Source: a bacterium endosymbiont of Escarpia laminata (GTDB lineage Bacteria; Pseudomonadota; Gammaproteobacteria; Chromatiales; Chromatiaceae). From it: 64,000 nucleotides of DNA. The position numbers and the translations under genes are program-made. Position 1 is the first letter of the stretch. Each line of letters opens with the position of its first letter. Below the pieces are notes generated by a model. That model made no database searches. It was not told where the DNA came from and was given only the letters and a program-made list of their open reading frames with translations. Shown piece after piece: positions 45,754 to 55,330 of this stretch. Location of the stretch: the NCBI GenBank assembly GCA_003660235.1, contig QGON01000060.1:52619-116618 (forward strand), in the 5' to 3' direction.

Positions 45754-46572
45754 ATGGAAATATCTGTAGAACAAATTCTTAACGCCTATGTGATTCCCTG
45801 GGGAACCAAGATCATCATGGCGTTGCTGGTCTTTGTCATCGGTCGCTGGATCGCCCGCCTGCTGGTGCGGGGGCTGGAGAGGGTGATGGTTAAGGGCAAG
45901 GTTGATCAGATGTTGATCAACTTTCTCAGCAATATTGCCTATGCATCGCTGCTGGCAGTCATTGTCATGGCCGCCCTTGAACAGCTTGGTGTCAATACCA
46001 CTTCCGCGTTGGCCATTCTCGGTGCCGCCGGCCTGGCGGTCGGTCTGGCGCTCAAGGACTCGCTCTCCAGTTTTGCCGCGGGTGTCATGCTGATCATCTT
46101 TCGCCCCTTCAAGCTTGGTGATTTTATTGAGGCCGGAGGCGAGATGGGTGTGGTGGAGGAGATCCGCATCTTCCACACGATGCTGAAGACCGGCGATAAC
46201 CGCGAAATCACTATGCCCAACGCGCAGATCTACGGCGGAACCATTGTGAACTACTCTGCCAGGGAGACGCGGCGCATCGATCTGGTGATCGGTATCGGAT
46301 ACGGCGATGACATCAAAACGGCGCGTGACCTGATCAACGACATACTTACAGAAAACGACACCGTGCTGGAGAATCCGGCGCCGACGGTTATGCTGCTGAC
46401 GTTGAATGACAGCAGTGTCGATTTTGCTGTGCGCCCCTGGGTCAAGTCCTCTGATTATTGGACTACCCGGGCGGATCTGCTGGAGACGATCAAAACCACC
46501 TTTGACAAGGAGGGTATCAGTATTCCCTATCCGCAGCAGGATATTCATCTGTTCAAAGCAGACGCCGCCTGA
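45754..46572 (+). CDS. mscS: Small-conductance mechanosensitive channel (MscS)
   Basis: A 272-residue minimal MscS with helices at about 12-35, 55-75 and 80-115. The pore helix is SALAILGAAGLAVGLALKDSLSSFAAGVMLIIFRPFKLGDFIEAGG, followed by the beta domain (EEIRIFHTMLKTGDNREITMPNAQIYGG) and a C-terminal portal domain (RRIDLVIGIGYGDDIKTARDLI). It is close to Escherichia coli MscS in size and motifs. AAAGGAAAC lies just before the ATG. The OmpA-family gene follows 39 bp downstream and is probably co-transcribed. Confidence 0.95.
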   Translation: MEISVEQILNAYVIPWGTKIIMALLVFVIGRWIARLLVRGLERVMVKGKVDQMLINFLSNIAYASLLAVIVMAALEQLGVNTTSALAILGAAGLAVGLALKDSLSSFAAGVMLIIFRPFKLGDFIEAGGEMGVVEEIRIFHTMLKTGDNREITMPNAQIYGGTIVNYSARETRRIDLVIGIGYGDDIKTARDLINDILTENDTVLENPAPTVMLLTLNDSSVDFAVRPWVKSSDYWTTRADLLETIKTTFDKEGISIPYPQQDIHLFKADAA

Positions 46573-46611
46573 GCGGACGTTTACTAAATTTGGAAAAAAA
46601 TGGAGAGAAAA

Positions 46612-47517
46612 ATGGATTCAACCAAGAAGATAACAATGCGCCTTGTGGCTGTGCCGTTCATGCTTTCCGTAGTGGCGGCAACACCAGCCTACGCGGTTGA
46701 GGATGGCTTTATCCACGAACCGGGCAAGAGCGTCATTCACACCAATTATGGTGAGTGTTGGGAATCCAACTATCATGACGCCGGATTTCCTATCGATCCC
46801 GCCTGCTATGGCGATGCAGATGGCGATGGTGTCGTAGACCCCCTGGATGCCTGTCCTGGTACCCCCAAAGGAACCAAGGTTGATGAGAAGGGTTGTGCCC
46901 TGATGAAGGACTCCGATGGTGATGGTGTCACGGACGATAAGGATCAATGCCCTGGTACGCCGAAGGGTGTGAAGGTTGATGCGGTTGGATGCGCTCTGGA
47001 TTCCGATGGTGACGGCGTAGCCGATTACAAGGACAAGTGCCCGGGTACCCCTGCCGGCGCCAGCGTGGATGCCAACGGTTGTGCCTTGGACTCCGACGGT
47101 GACGGCGTAGCGGACTATAAGGACCGATGCCCTGATACCCCCGCAGGTGAAACCGTTGATTCGGCGGGATGCAGTCTTGATTTCACCCTCGTCGGTCATG
47201 CGAACTTCAAGCTCAACAGTGCTGAATTGAGTGATAAGGCCAAGATGGCGTTGGATGCAGTCGCGGCAAAGATACTTTCACATTCACGTGGTAGCGCAGT
47301 GGAAGTCATCGGACATACCGATAGCACGGGTTCTGCCGAATATAACCAAGTGCTTTCGGAGCATCGTGCCAGATCTGCTGAGCTCTATCTGGAGAGCAAA
47401 GGTGTTCCGGCTGACCAGATTACCTCCAAAGGAATGGGTGAGACTCAGCCTGTGGCCGACAATGGCACGAAGGACGGCCGTTATCAGAACCGGCGTGTCG
47501 AGATTGATGTGAAATAA
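46612..47517 (+). CDS. OmpA-family protein with thrombospondin type 3 repeats
   Basis: A 301-residue outer-membrane-associated protein with a signal peptide (1-29, ending AYA-VE). It has four calcium-binding thrombospondin type 3 repeats (each DxDGDGVxDxxDxCPGTPxGxxVDxxGC, about 60-190) and a C-terminal OmpA domain (LVGHANFKLNSAELSDKAK ... VEVIGHTDSTGSAEYNQVLSEHRA ... MGETQPVADNGTKDGRYQNRRVEI) that binds peptidoglycan diaminopimelate. A beta-barrel is absent, so it is a periplasmic spacer between membrane and wall. The ATG at 46612 has GGAG six bases upstream; an ATG at 46600 is less likely. Confidence 0.93.
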   Translation: MDSTKKITMRLVAVPFMLSVVAATPAYAVEDGFIHEPGKSVIHTNYGECWESNYHDAGFPIDPACYGDADGDGVVDPLDACPGTPKGTKVDEKGCALMKDSDGDGVTDDKDQCPGTPKGVKVDAVGCALDSDGDGVADYKDKCPGTPAGASVDANGCALDSDGDGVADYKDRCPDTPAGETVDSAGCSLDFTLVGHANFKLNSAELSDKAKMALDAVAAKILSHSRGSAVEVIGHTDSTGSAEYNQVLSEHRARSAELYLESKGVPADQITSKGMGETQPVADNGTKDGRYQNRRVEIDVK

Positions 47518-47521
47518 AACG

Positions 47522-47575
47522 CCACTTCTAGGATCGAAGTGGATGGGCGGCGGTGCCGGGTTGGGGTGCCGCCGC
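47522..47575. terminator. Tandem hairpins after the OmpA-family gene
   Basis: CCACTTC with GAAGTGG (47522-47542) and GCGGCGG with CCGCCGC (47547-47575) lie just behind the stop. There is no T tract, so these could be a weak terminator, an attenuator for the downstream regulator or an RNA stabiliser. Confidence 0.4.
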
Positions 47576-47620
47576 TCTGCGACAGGAGTCCAGACAAAAT
47601 AATAAGCAAGGAGAAATGTA

Positions 47621-48337
47621 GTGCGAATTGCTTGTCTTGAAGATGACCCGGTGCAATCCGTTGTGCTGCGTGAATGGATGGAATCGGAAGGGTATGTCTG
47701 CCATGTTTTTGCAGATGCAAGCGCCTTTATCCGGGAGCTGAGACATGAATCCTACGACCTGTTGATCATGGACTGGGAGCTGCCTGATGCCACGGGTATC
47801 GAGGTGCTTTCCTGGGTGCGCAAGGAGATGGATTGGAATATACCGGTGCTCTTTATCACTCATCGGGACAGCGAAGGGGATATTGTCGAAGCGCTGGAGC
47901 AGGGAGCAGATGACTATCTCGCGAAACCGATCTCGCGTGAAATAACCCTGGCGAGGGTGAAAGCCCTGGCACGCCGTAAAACCGGACCGACCTCGCGCAA
48001 TGACGTGCTTGAAATTGGCAACTTCAAACTCATCAGGGATGCCAAGATGATTGTCAGCGGTGAGGTATCCATCGAGTTGACCGAGAAAGAGTTTCAACTG
48101 GCCTGGATTCTCTTTTCCAATGTCGGTCGATTGCTCTCACGGGACCACCTGCTGGAGACGGTTTGGGGGTTTGGCCCGGGGCTGGTGACCCGCACCGTGG
48201 ATACTCACATGAGCCGCTTGAGGCGTAAACTGAGTCTGGTGCCGGAAAATGGCTGGAGACTCAAGGCGGTCTATCATCAGGGGTATCGTCTGGAACAGCT
48301 GCAAAAAGATGACATGGTGCCCGCCGTTACTATCTGA
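47621..48337 (+). CDS. OmpR-family response regulator
   Basis: A 238-residue regulator with a receiver domain (phosphoacceptor D51 in LLIMDWELPDATG; acidic pair D8-D9; lysine K102 in DDYLAKP) and a C-terminal winged helix (about 135-232: ELTEKEFQLAWILFSNVGRLLSRDHLLETVWG, RTVDTHMSRLRRKL). The start is GTG with AAGGAG eight bases before. It most likely pairs with the CHASE2 histidine kinase two genes downstream, so targets should be envelope genes. That partner choice is by position. Confidence 0.93.
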   Translation: MRIACLEDDPVQSVVLREWMESEGYVCHVFADASAFIRELRHESYDLLIMDWELPDATGIEVLSWVRKEMDWNIPVLFITHRDSEGDIVEALEQGADDYLAKPISREITLARVKALARRKTGPTSRNDVLEIGNFKLIRDAKMIVSGEVSIELTEKEFQLAWILFSNVGRLLSRDHLLETVWGFGPGLVTRTVDTHMSRLRRKLSLVPENGWRLKAVYHQGYRLEQLQKDDMVPAVTI

Positions 48338-48591
48338 ATGGCAGAATCAGTCGGCATATTCCATCGGTCTGTAATGGCCGATGGCAGTGTTGAATAGACT
48401 TGGAGTAGAACGCCTCTCATTACGACGTTTATCCGCAGCGCCCAGGTCTTCATTCCTGCTAAATAACCGTGAAATTGGTGCAGTCAGGCAGAGGGAGTTG
48501 TCTGATAGGGTTCAATCCGTAAGAATGTTGTTTCCCCCTCACCATTCGGTTGAAATTTCTGTTGCTCTATCACCTCATGAAAGATAGATAG

Positions 48592-49944
48592 ATGTTGCGT
48601 TATAGCCGTTTTATTACCGCGATCTCACTATTGATCCTGGCCCTATCTTCAGCTCAGGCTGAGGATTGGGTTTACCGCATGAGGGGCGGTGACTCGCTCT
48701 CGAAAATCAGTGCTCAATACCTGAAAAATGAGATCTCAAGCGTTAGGTTGCAGCACTACAATCAGATCGAAAATCCCACACGGATTCCATTGGGTACTGA
48801 AATCAAGGTGCCGCTGGAGTGGCTGAAGCTTACTCCGAGTCCGGCAGAGGTGCTCTCTCTTGAAGGGGAAGTGAGCGTTGTTCGTGCGGGGGAGAGTGAT
48901 CCTGTTTTGCTTTCCGATGTGGATCAGCTACAGATTGGCGATGTGGTTACCACCGGTAGACAGAGCAGTCTTGCACTCAGGTTTGCCGATGGCTCCCGGT
49001 TGATGCTTGGTCCTGAGACTCGGGTCTCCATGGACACTCTCTCTGCTTTTGGTGAGGTGGGCATGGTCGATACCCGGGTGCGGGTGCAGTACGGACGGGT
49101 GGAGAGTGAAGTGGAGCCTTTGCAGGGTGCAGGTGCCCGGTTTCAGATCACCACCCCGGCGGCGGTTACCATGGTACGGGGCACCGGCTTCCGTGTCGGT
49201 GTCGAGTCCGGGAGCGGCCTGACGCGCAATGAGGTGGTGAAGGGCCGGGTGGCCGTTGACGGCGGAGGGGAGAGCCTGGATGTCGATGCAGGATTCGGCA
49301 CCATGATCGAACCTGGGAAGCCCCCGCTAAAGCCCCTCCGCCTGCTTACTCCGCCCGATATCAGTAAACTTGGGGTCGAAATGGACCTGCCCGCAGCGCC
49401 TCTCCGCTGGTCAGGGCTGAAGGGTGCCGAAGCCTATCGGGTGCAACTCTTACGGGGGAAACCGGGCGCTGGGGTCATCGTGGAGCAGGTGCTTGCAACC
49501 CCTGAATTTACCCTGCCGGAATTAACTCCCGGCAGCTACCGCATTCGTGTGCGGGGCATCGACGAATTGGGGTTGGAGGGGCTGAGTGCGGAACACCGTT
49601 TTTTGCTGAACGAACCGCCCTCCCGTCCGCCCCCTCCCCCAACACCAGTGAAGGTGGAGGTGGAGGTTCCACTGATCGAGGCGCCCCAATTCAATGGCCC
49701 CTGGATGTGGGTTCGCTGGAACGCTGTCGACAACGCCAGGGGCTACCGTTTTCTGGTCGCCGCGGACCCCGCGTTGCAGCAGCGCCTGCTGGAGCGAATC
49801 GGCGCAAATACCGAACGGGTGCTGCCGGTTCCCTGGCCGGGCACCTACTATATCCGTGTGGATGCGCTGATGGAGAGTGAGGACGATGTGCGGCAATCGC
49901 AGGTCTATCGCCTCGACCTGCCTTTACCACAGCCTCGTCCATGA
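48592..49944 (+). CDS. LysM-FecR domain exported protein
   Basis: A 450-residue protein with a signal peptide (1-23) and a LysM peptidoglycan-binding domain (about 25-75: YRMRGGDSLSKISAQYLKN ... LQHYNQIENPTRIPLGTEIKVPLEWL). A FecR domain (about 85-210: EGEVSVVRAGESDPVLLSD, GDVVTTGRQSSLALRFADGSRLMLGPETRV, ITTPAAVTMVRGTGFRV) and two fibronectin-like repeats (230-440) complete it. FecR domains in such proteins act as periplasmic or surface sensors. Its last four bases overlap the ATG of the CHASE2 kinase, so the two act together. Confidence 0.9.
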   Translation: MLRYSRFITAISLLILALSSAQAEDWVYRMRGGDSLSKISAQYLKNEISSVRLQHYNQIENPTRIPLGTEIKVPLEWLKLTPSPAEVLSLEGEVSVVRAGESDPVLLSDVDQLQIGDVVTTGRQSSLALRFADGSRLMLGPETRVSMDTLSAFGEVGMVDTRVRVQYGRVESEVEPLQGAGARFQITTPAAVTMVRGTGFRVGVESGSGLTRNEVVKGRVAVDGGGESLDVDAGFGTMIEPGKPPLKPLRLLTPPDISKLGVEMDLPAAPLRWSGLKGAEAYRVQLLRGKPGAGVIVEQVLATPEFTLPELTPGSYRIRVRGIDELGLEGLSAEHRFLLNEPPSRPPPPPTPVKVEVEVPLIEAPQFNGPWMWVRWNAVDNARGYRFLVAADPALQQRLLERIGANTERVLPVPWPGTYYIRVDALMESEDDVRQSQVYRLDLPLPQPRP

Positions 49945-52577
49945 GTCGTTCTGCCCAGGTTTTCAGGTTTCCCGAGTGGTCGCTGTTTGCGCTGGTCGGC
50001 CTGATCCTGCTGTTGGTCTCCAGTAATTGGCTGTGGCGCTGGGACCAACTCATCTACGATCTGCAACTCAACCTCTGGCACACTCCGCCGGCGGAGGATA
50101 TTGTGATTGTCGCGGTGGATGACAGAAGCCTGGAGGCACTTGGCCGCTGGCCCTGGCCGCGGGATCTGCATGCCCGTCTGATCGATCGTCTGACCGCTGC
50201 AGGTGCGAAGGTTATCGCAATGGATATCCTGTTTGCAGAGCGTGACAGGGAACACCCTGAGAAAGACCGTCTACTGATTCAATCCACCGCAGCCAGTGGC
50301 AGGGTCTTCTTTCCCGTCGTCATGGAGGAGTATCGACTGGGCGGGCAACTGGTGGAGACCCCGCCACTGCCCGAACTGTCCGCGGTGGCGGCCGGTCTCG
50401 GGCATGTGCATATGGAACTGGATGCGGACGGGATCGGCCGCAGCATCTACCTCTATGAAGGGGTAGGGGCAGCCTACTGGCCCCATATGATGCTCTCTGT
50501 TTTGCAGTGGCTGGATCCTGAGCGTTGGCAGATGAACCGGGCGGGTCTGCATCAGGTGCAGCGCCAGTCAGCCATGCAGCCGATCTTTCGTGATCAGCAC
50601 CGATTGATTCCTTTTACCGGCCCGGCCGGACACTATCCCCGCTACTCCTACAGCCAGGTGCTGGCAGGGGATTTTTTGCCCGCTGCGTTTCGGGATCGCA
50701 TCGTGTTGGTGGGCGTTACCGCTACCGGTCTGGGAGATGCGCTGCCCACACCGGTCTCCGGTCACGGTCAGCCGATGGCCGGGGTGGAGATCAATGCCAA
50801 CATTCTCGAAGCCCTGCGAACGGACAGGGTTCTCAGTCTGGTGGAAATGCCCTGGAGAGTGTTGATTTCAGGGGGGGTGGTGGCGTTCGTCTTCCTTCTC
50901 TATGGTTTGGTGCGTCCCCACTTGGCGCCGCTGGTGACGTTGGCACTGCTGTTTTCTCTGTTTGGTCTGGTATTGCTGGCGCTGCATGTTCTGCGCATCT
51001 GGTTTCCACCTTCGGCGCTGTTATTGGGTCTTGTGTTGAGCTACCCGCTATGGAGTTGGCGCCGTCTGGGAGAGACCATTCGCTATCTGAATCAGGAGAT
51101 GGAGAAACTGCAACAGGAGCCCCAGCTGATGCCTTCGGCGAAGTCCCTCGAAGATCTGCGTCAGGGGTTGAGGTTTCTCCAGCGGATCACCAAATTGGAC
51201 GGGTGGATGGTCTGTGACACCAACGGTGCGCCGATGTTTGCCGAGGGCGCTTTCCCTGCGACAGAATCGCTCCCGCAGGGAGAGGCTCAATGGCACAATC
51301 CTGGGGTTTGGCGGCGTTTTGGTCCCGATCAGTGGATCCGGGTCCCCCGAGGTGAGACGAGCTGGATGCTGGGCCTGCGCTGGCCCGCAGATGAGTTTCC
51401 GCAGGGAAGAGTGTTGCTGCTGCTGGAGGATTTTGCGGCGCAACTCTCTCTGCCTGAAAAATCCCCGCCGCGAGGAACGCTGGAGACCGTTGAGCGCCGT
51501 ATCGAGCAGGTGCGCCATGCTCATGAGCGGCTGCACAATCTGCGTAGTTTCATCGAGAATGCGATCAGCCAGATGGACGATGGTCTGCTGGTGGTTGATG
51601 CTATGGGACAAGTGGCAATGGCCAACCCCCGGGCTGCTTTCTATCTTGGTCAGGCGGACGCGGTCTCCCTGGTTGGCATGGATGCTGAAATGTTATTGAG
51701 CCAACTGGATATCCAGGGGGGTTACTACTGGAATGAACTGATACAGCGCCTGCTGCTGGACGAACAGCCGATCCGTTTCGAGGCACTGCGTCTGCCGGAT
51801 ACCGAGCTATTTGTGCAGATGAAACCCCTGGATCAGTCTCTTGCCGGCAGTTTCGGTATGATCGTGACGCTCTCATTTATCGGTGCGCTCAAGCGTACTG
51901 AACGGACCCGTGCCAAGATGCTGAGTTTTCTCTCCCACGACATCCGCTCTCCCATCACGTCGGTGCTCTCCCTTACACAGTCCCGGCAGGCAACGGAAGG
52001 CACAGCGGAGTCGCTGGCCAGACAGATACAGCCATTGGCGCAGCGTTCATTGAGGCTGGCGGATGATTTTCTGCAATTGGCCCGGGCCGAAGCGGTGGAC
52101 GCCACCACGTTTGCAGATACCGATTTCGTCTCAGTGGTCTATAGTGCGGTCGATGAGATCTTTATCCAGGCGCAGTCGCGCTATATTCGTATCGACCAGA
52201 AGATCGAGTGTGAAGAGGCCTGGCTCAACGGTAATGCCGGGATACTGGAACGTGCAGTGCAGAATCTGCTGGGCAATGCGGTCAAGTTCTCGCCCGAAGA
52301 TTCGGTGATTACCGTTCATCTAACCTGTCTCGACAGTGAGATAGTCTGCTGTATCAGGGATCAGGGTCCGGGTATTGCCGAAGGCCAGTTGGAAACTATT
52401 TTTCTGCCTTTTCAGCATGGTGATCAGATCACCGAATATCAGCGCACCGGCGTTGGCCTTGGGTTGAGTTTCGTCAAGGTGGCGGTCGAGAAGCACGGTG
52501 GCACCATCGAGGTATGCAACAGTGAAACCGGGGGCGCGGAATTCTGTCTGCGTCTCCCGTTTGACCCGGAGTTGTGA
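49941..52577 (+). CDS. CHASE2 sensor histidine kinase
   Basis: An 878-residue kinase. A first membrane helix (about 13-30) leads to an extracytoplasmic CHASE2 domain (about 45-300: IVIVAVDDRSLEALGRWPWPRDLHARLIDRL). Three helices follow (about 305-380), then GAF/PAS-like regions (400-640). HisKA has phosphoacceptor H666 in SFLSHDIRSPITS, and the ATPase domain has N (NLLGNAVKF), G1 (DQGPGIAEG) and G2 (GVGLGLSFVKVAVEKHGG) boxes. It is intact. The ATGA overlap with the LysM-FecR gene and the response regulator upstream suggest one envelope-sensing circuit. Confidence 0.93.
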   Translation: MSRSAQVFRFPEWSLFALVGLILLLVSSNWLWRWDQLIYDLQLNLWHTPPAEDIVIVAVDDRSLEALGRWPWPRDLHARLIDRLTAAGAKVIAMDILFAERDREHPEKDRLLIQSTAASGRVFFPVVMEEYRLGGQLVETPPLPELSAVAAGLGHVHMELDADGIGRSIYLYEGVGAAYWPHMMLSVLQWLDPERWQMNRAGLHQVQRQSAMQPIFRDQHRLIPFTGPAGHYPRYSYSQVLAGDFLPAAFRDRIVLVGVTATGLGDALPTPVSGHGQPMAGVEINANILEALRTDRVLSLVEMPWRVLISGGVVAFVFLLYGLVRPHLAPLVTLALLFSLFGLVLLALHVLRIWFPPSALLLGLVLSYPLWSWRRLGETIRYLNQEMEKLQQEPQLMPSAKSLEDLRQGLRFLQRITKLDGWMVCDTNGAPMFAEGAFPATESLPQGEAQWHNPGVWRRFGPDQWIRVPRGETSWMLGLRWPADEFPQGRVLLLLEDFAAQLSLPEKSPPRGTLETVERRIEQVRHAHERLHNLRSFIENAISQMDDGLLVVDAMGQVAMANPRAAFYLGQADAVSLVGMDAEMLLSQLDIQGGYYWNELIQRLLLDEQPIRFEALRLPDTELFVQMKPLDQSLAGSFGMIVTLSFIGALKRTERTRAKMLSFLSHDIRSPITSVLSLTQSRQATEGTAESLARQIQPLAQRSLRLADDFLQLARAEAVDATTFADTDFVSVVYSAVDEIFIQAQSRYIRIDQKIECEEAWLNGNAGILERAVQNLLGNAVKFSPEDSVITVHLTCLDSEIVCCIRDQGPGIAEGQLETIFLPFQHGDQITEYQRTGVGLGLSFVKVAVEKHGGTIEVCNSETGGAEFCLRLPFDPEL

Positions 52578-52638
52578 TTGTTTGCTCCCGGCAAATCGGG
52601 GCATAATGCGCGCTTGAGCAGACCCTGCGGAGAGTGAA

Positions 52639-54492
52639 ATGCCGAAATACCGTTCCCATACCACCACCCATGGACGCAACATGGCCGGTGCCCGCGCCCT
52701 GTGGCGGGCTACCGGGATGCAGGACGACGATTTCGAAAAGCCGATCATTGCCATTGCCAACTCCTTCACCCAGTTCGTGCCGGGTCATGTCCATCTGAAA
52801 GATATGGGCCAGTTGGTGGCCCGGGAGATCGAAAAGGCCGGTGGTGTTGCGAAGGAGTTCAATACCATCGCGGTGGATGACGGCATCGCCATGGGGCACG
52901 GCGGCATGCTCTATTCGCTGCCGTCACGGGACATCATTGCCGATTCTGTGGAGTATATGGTCAATGCGCACTGCGCGGATGCGCTGGTCTGCATCTCCAA
53001 TTGCGACAAGATCACCCCCGGAATGCTGATGGCTGCCCTGCGGCTCAATATTCCAACGGTCTTCGTCTCCGGTGGACCGATGGAGGCGGGCAAGGTCACT
53101 CTCTCCTCCAGAGGGGAGATCAAACTGGATCTGGTGGATGCAATGGTCTCCGCTGCTGATCCCAATGAGAGCGACAGCGACGTGGCGGCCATTGAACGTT
53201 CGGCCTGTCCCACCTGCGGCTCCTGTTCCGGTATGTTCACCGCCAACTCCATGAACTGCCTGACCGAGGCGCTGGGCCTGAGTCTGCCGGGCAACGGTTC
53301 CCTGGTGGCCACCCATGCGGCGCGCAAGGAACTGTTCCTGGAGGCCGGGCGGCTGATTGTCGATCTCTCCCGCCGCTACTATGAGCAGGATGAGGATTCG
53401 GTTCTGCCTCGCTCAGTCGCCACATTTGGGGCTTTTGAGAACGCCATGACACTGGATATCGCCATGGGTGGCTCCACCAACACCGTGCTGCATCTGCTGG
53501 CGGCGGCCCACGAGGCGGGAGTCGATTTCACCATGCAGGATATCGACCGGCTGTCACGCAAGGTGCCAAATCTGTGCAAGGTTGCGCCGAGCACCCAGCA
53601 GTACCACATGGAGGATGTGCATCGTGCCGGCGGGGTGATGGGGATCCTTGGGGAGCTGGATCGTGCAGGATTGCTGAAGCGGGATTGCGGCACCGTCCAT
53701 AGTGGCAGCATCGGCGACGCCCTCGATCGCTGGGACATTCAGCGGACTTCGGACCCACAGGTTCGGGAGCGCTATCTGGCCGGACCCGGCGGCGTTCCGA
53801 CCCAGGTCGCATTCAGCCAGAATAAAAACTGGCCGAGTCTCGATACCGATCGTGAAAACGGCTGTATCCGGGATTTGGCACACGCCTACTCACTGGACGG
53901 TGGCCTGGCAGTATTGTTCGGCAATCTGGCGGAGCAGGGCTGCATCGTGAAGACCGCCGGGGTGGATGAGTCGAACCTTACCTTCAGTGGCCCCGCACGG
54001 CTTTTTGAAAGCCAGGATGATGCGGTGGAGGCGATTTTGGGTGACGGGGTTTTGGCGGGGGACGTGGTGGTTATCCGCTATGAAGGCCCCAAAGGGGGAC
54101 CCGGCATGCAGGAGATGCTCTACCCCACCAGTTATCTGAAATCGAAGGGGTTGGGCAAGGCCTGCGCCCTGATTACAGACGGCCGTTTCTCCGGTGGCAC
54201 ATCGGGGCTATCTATTGGCCACTGTTCGCCTGAGGCGGCGGAAGGGGGCAATATCGGCCTGGTGCAGGAGGGAGACACCATCGATATCGATATTCCCAAT
54301 CGTCGTATCAGTGTCGCTGTCTCCGCTGAGACCTTGTCTGCCCGGCGTCATGAGATGGAGCGGCGGGGCAGTGCCGCCTGGCAGCCGCAAAACCGGCAAC
54401 GGCCTGTCTCACAGGCATTACAGGCCTATGCGGCGCTGACCACCAGTGCGGCGCAGGGTGCGGTGCGGGATCTGTCTCAGCTGAAAAAATAG
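52639..54492 (+). CDS. ilvD: Dihydroxy-acid dehydratase
   Basis: A 617-residue iron-sulfur enzyme of isoleucine and valine synthesis, turning dihydroxy acids into 2-oxo acids. Visible motifs are [21 protein letters not shown] at the start, cluster cysteines in [13 protein letters not shown] and [29 protein letters not shown], and [21 protein letters not shown] with the active-site serine. Length equals Escherichia coli IlvD (616). GGAGAG precedes the ATG. Other ilv genes are absent here, and no attenuator peptide was found. Confidence 0.97.
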   Translation: MPKYRSHTTTHGRNMAGARALWRATGMQDDDFEKPIIAIANSFTQFVPGHVHLKDMGQLVAREIEKAGGVAKEFNTIAVDDGIAMGHGGMLYSLPSRDIIADSVEYMVNAHCADALVCISNCDKITPGMLMAALRLNIPTVFVSGGPMEAGKVTLSSRGEIKLDLVDAMVSAADPNESDSDVAAIERSACPTCGSCSGMFTANSMNCLTEALGLSLPGNGSLVATHAARKELFLEAGRLIVDLSRRYYEQDEDSVLPRSVATFGAFENAMTLDIAMGGSTNTVLHLLAAAHEAGVDFTMQDIDRLSRKVPNLCKVAPSTQQYHMEDVHRAGGVMGILGELDRAGLLKRDCGTVHSGSIGDALDRWDIQRTSDPQVRERYLAGPGGVPTQVAFSQNKNWPSLDTDRENGCIRDLAHAYSLDGGLAVLFGNLAEQGCIVKTAGVDESNLTFSGPARLFESQDDAVEAILGDGVLAGDVVVIRYEGPKGGPGMQEMLYPTSYLKSKGLGKACALITDGRFSGGTSGLSIGHCSPEAAEGGNIGLVQEGDTIDIDIPNRRISVAVSAETLSARRHEMERRGSAAWQPQNRQRPVSQALQAYAALTTSAAQGAVRDLSQLKK

Positions 54493-54609
54493 CGTCGCTA
54501 TCCATCTCATTGTGGATATAGGGACATCCTACGTCCTATTGTTTGCTGTGCCACAGTATCCAGCTCCGTCCAGACTGGACCGTTTTTCTTTTTTTGGGGT
54601 ACTCTGAAA

Positions 54610-55311
54610 GTGTCATTTGATTTGAAGCAGTGTTACATCTTCTCCCGTCTCGATGAAGGGCAGATAGCCCGGGTCGAGGCGATGAGTCAGGTGATCGAAC
54701 TGGAGGATGGTCAGCATCTGTTTCAGGTGGGTGACGTGGCGGATCGTTTCTATCTGGTGACTCAGGGGCAGGTCAAGCTCTACCGTCTGGCCATGAACGG
54801 AAATGAGAAGGTCATTGAGATCATCACGCCGGGTCACTCATTTGCCGAGGCGCTGATGTTCCAGGAGAGCCCGAACTTCCCGGTCAACGCCACCGCTATT
54901 GGCGGCGCTGAATTGCGCTCATTTGACAGCCAGGCCTTCCTCGATATGCTGCGGGAGTCCACCGATACCTGTTTCCGGCTCATGGCAAGCATGAGTCAGC
55001 GGCTCAAGCATCTGATCAAGGAGATCGACGATTTGACCTTACAGAGCGCCACCGGGCGGGTGGCAGGGTTTCTCTGGGGTAATTGGGAGCCAGATAAACA
55101 GAACGGTAACATGATCGATCTGCGAGCCCCCAAAGGGGTGCTGGCCTCACGGCTATCGGTAAAGCCCGAGACCTTCTCCCGCATCCTGCATAACTTTACC
55201 GAGCAGGGGCTGATCAGGGTAAACGGCAGTCACATCGAGATCATCGATGCGGAACGGCTCTTTAAGCACGCCGAATCCGCCGGTGTCTGCGGTGGCAGCC
55301 TGGCGCCGTGA
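54610..55311 (+). CDS. Crp/Fnr family transcription regulator (Dnr-like)
   Basis: A 233-residue regulator with a cyclic-nucleotide-binding-type domain (about 10-125: GDVADRFYLVTQGQVKLYRLAMNGNEKVIEIITPGHSFAEA) and a C-terminal winged helix whose recognition helix is in APKGVLASRLSVKPETFSRILHNF. It lacks the N-terminal cysteines of Fnr. The pattern VKPETFSRILHNF with a short N-terminus resembles Dnr/NnrR regulators of nitric oxide responses, which bind haem. The ligand is not certain. The start is GTG. It follows ilvD by about 120 bp on the same strand, not obviously one operon. Confidence 0.88.
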   Translation: MSFDLKQCYIFSRLDEGQIARVEAMSQVIELEDGQHLFQVGDVADRFYLVTQGQVKLYRLAMNGNEKVIEIITPGHSFAEALMFQESPNFPVNATAIGGAELRSFDSQAFLDMLRESTDTCFRLMASMSQRLKHLIKEIDDLTLQSATGRVAGFLWGNWEPDKQNGNMIDLRAPKGVLASRLSVKPETFSRILHNFTEQGLIRVNGSHIEIIDAERLFKHAESAGVCGGSLAP

Positions 55312-55330
55312 TGGTGACTATTACCGATTT

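Noticed and set aside
46600..47199. Long antisense frames across the OmpA-family repeats and other GC-rich genes
   Set aside because: They mirror the codon periodicity of the real genes and have no start signals or domains.
48381..48587. Short plus-strand frame before the LysM-FecR gene
   Set aside because: No ribosome-binding site, no family features and arginine-rich random-looking content; treated as non-coding.
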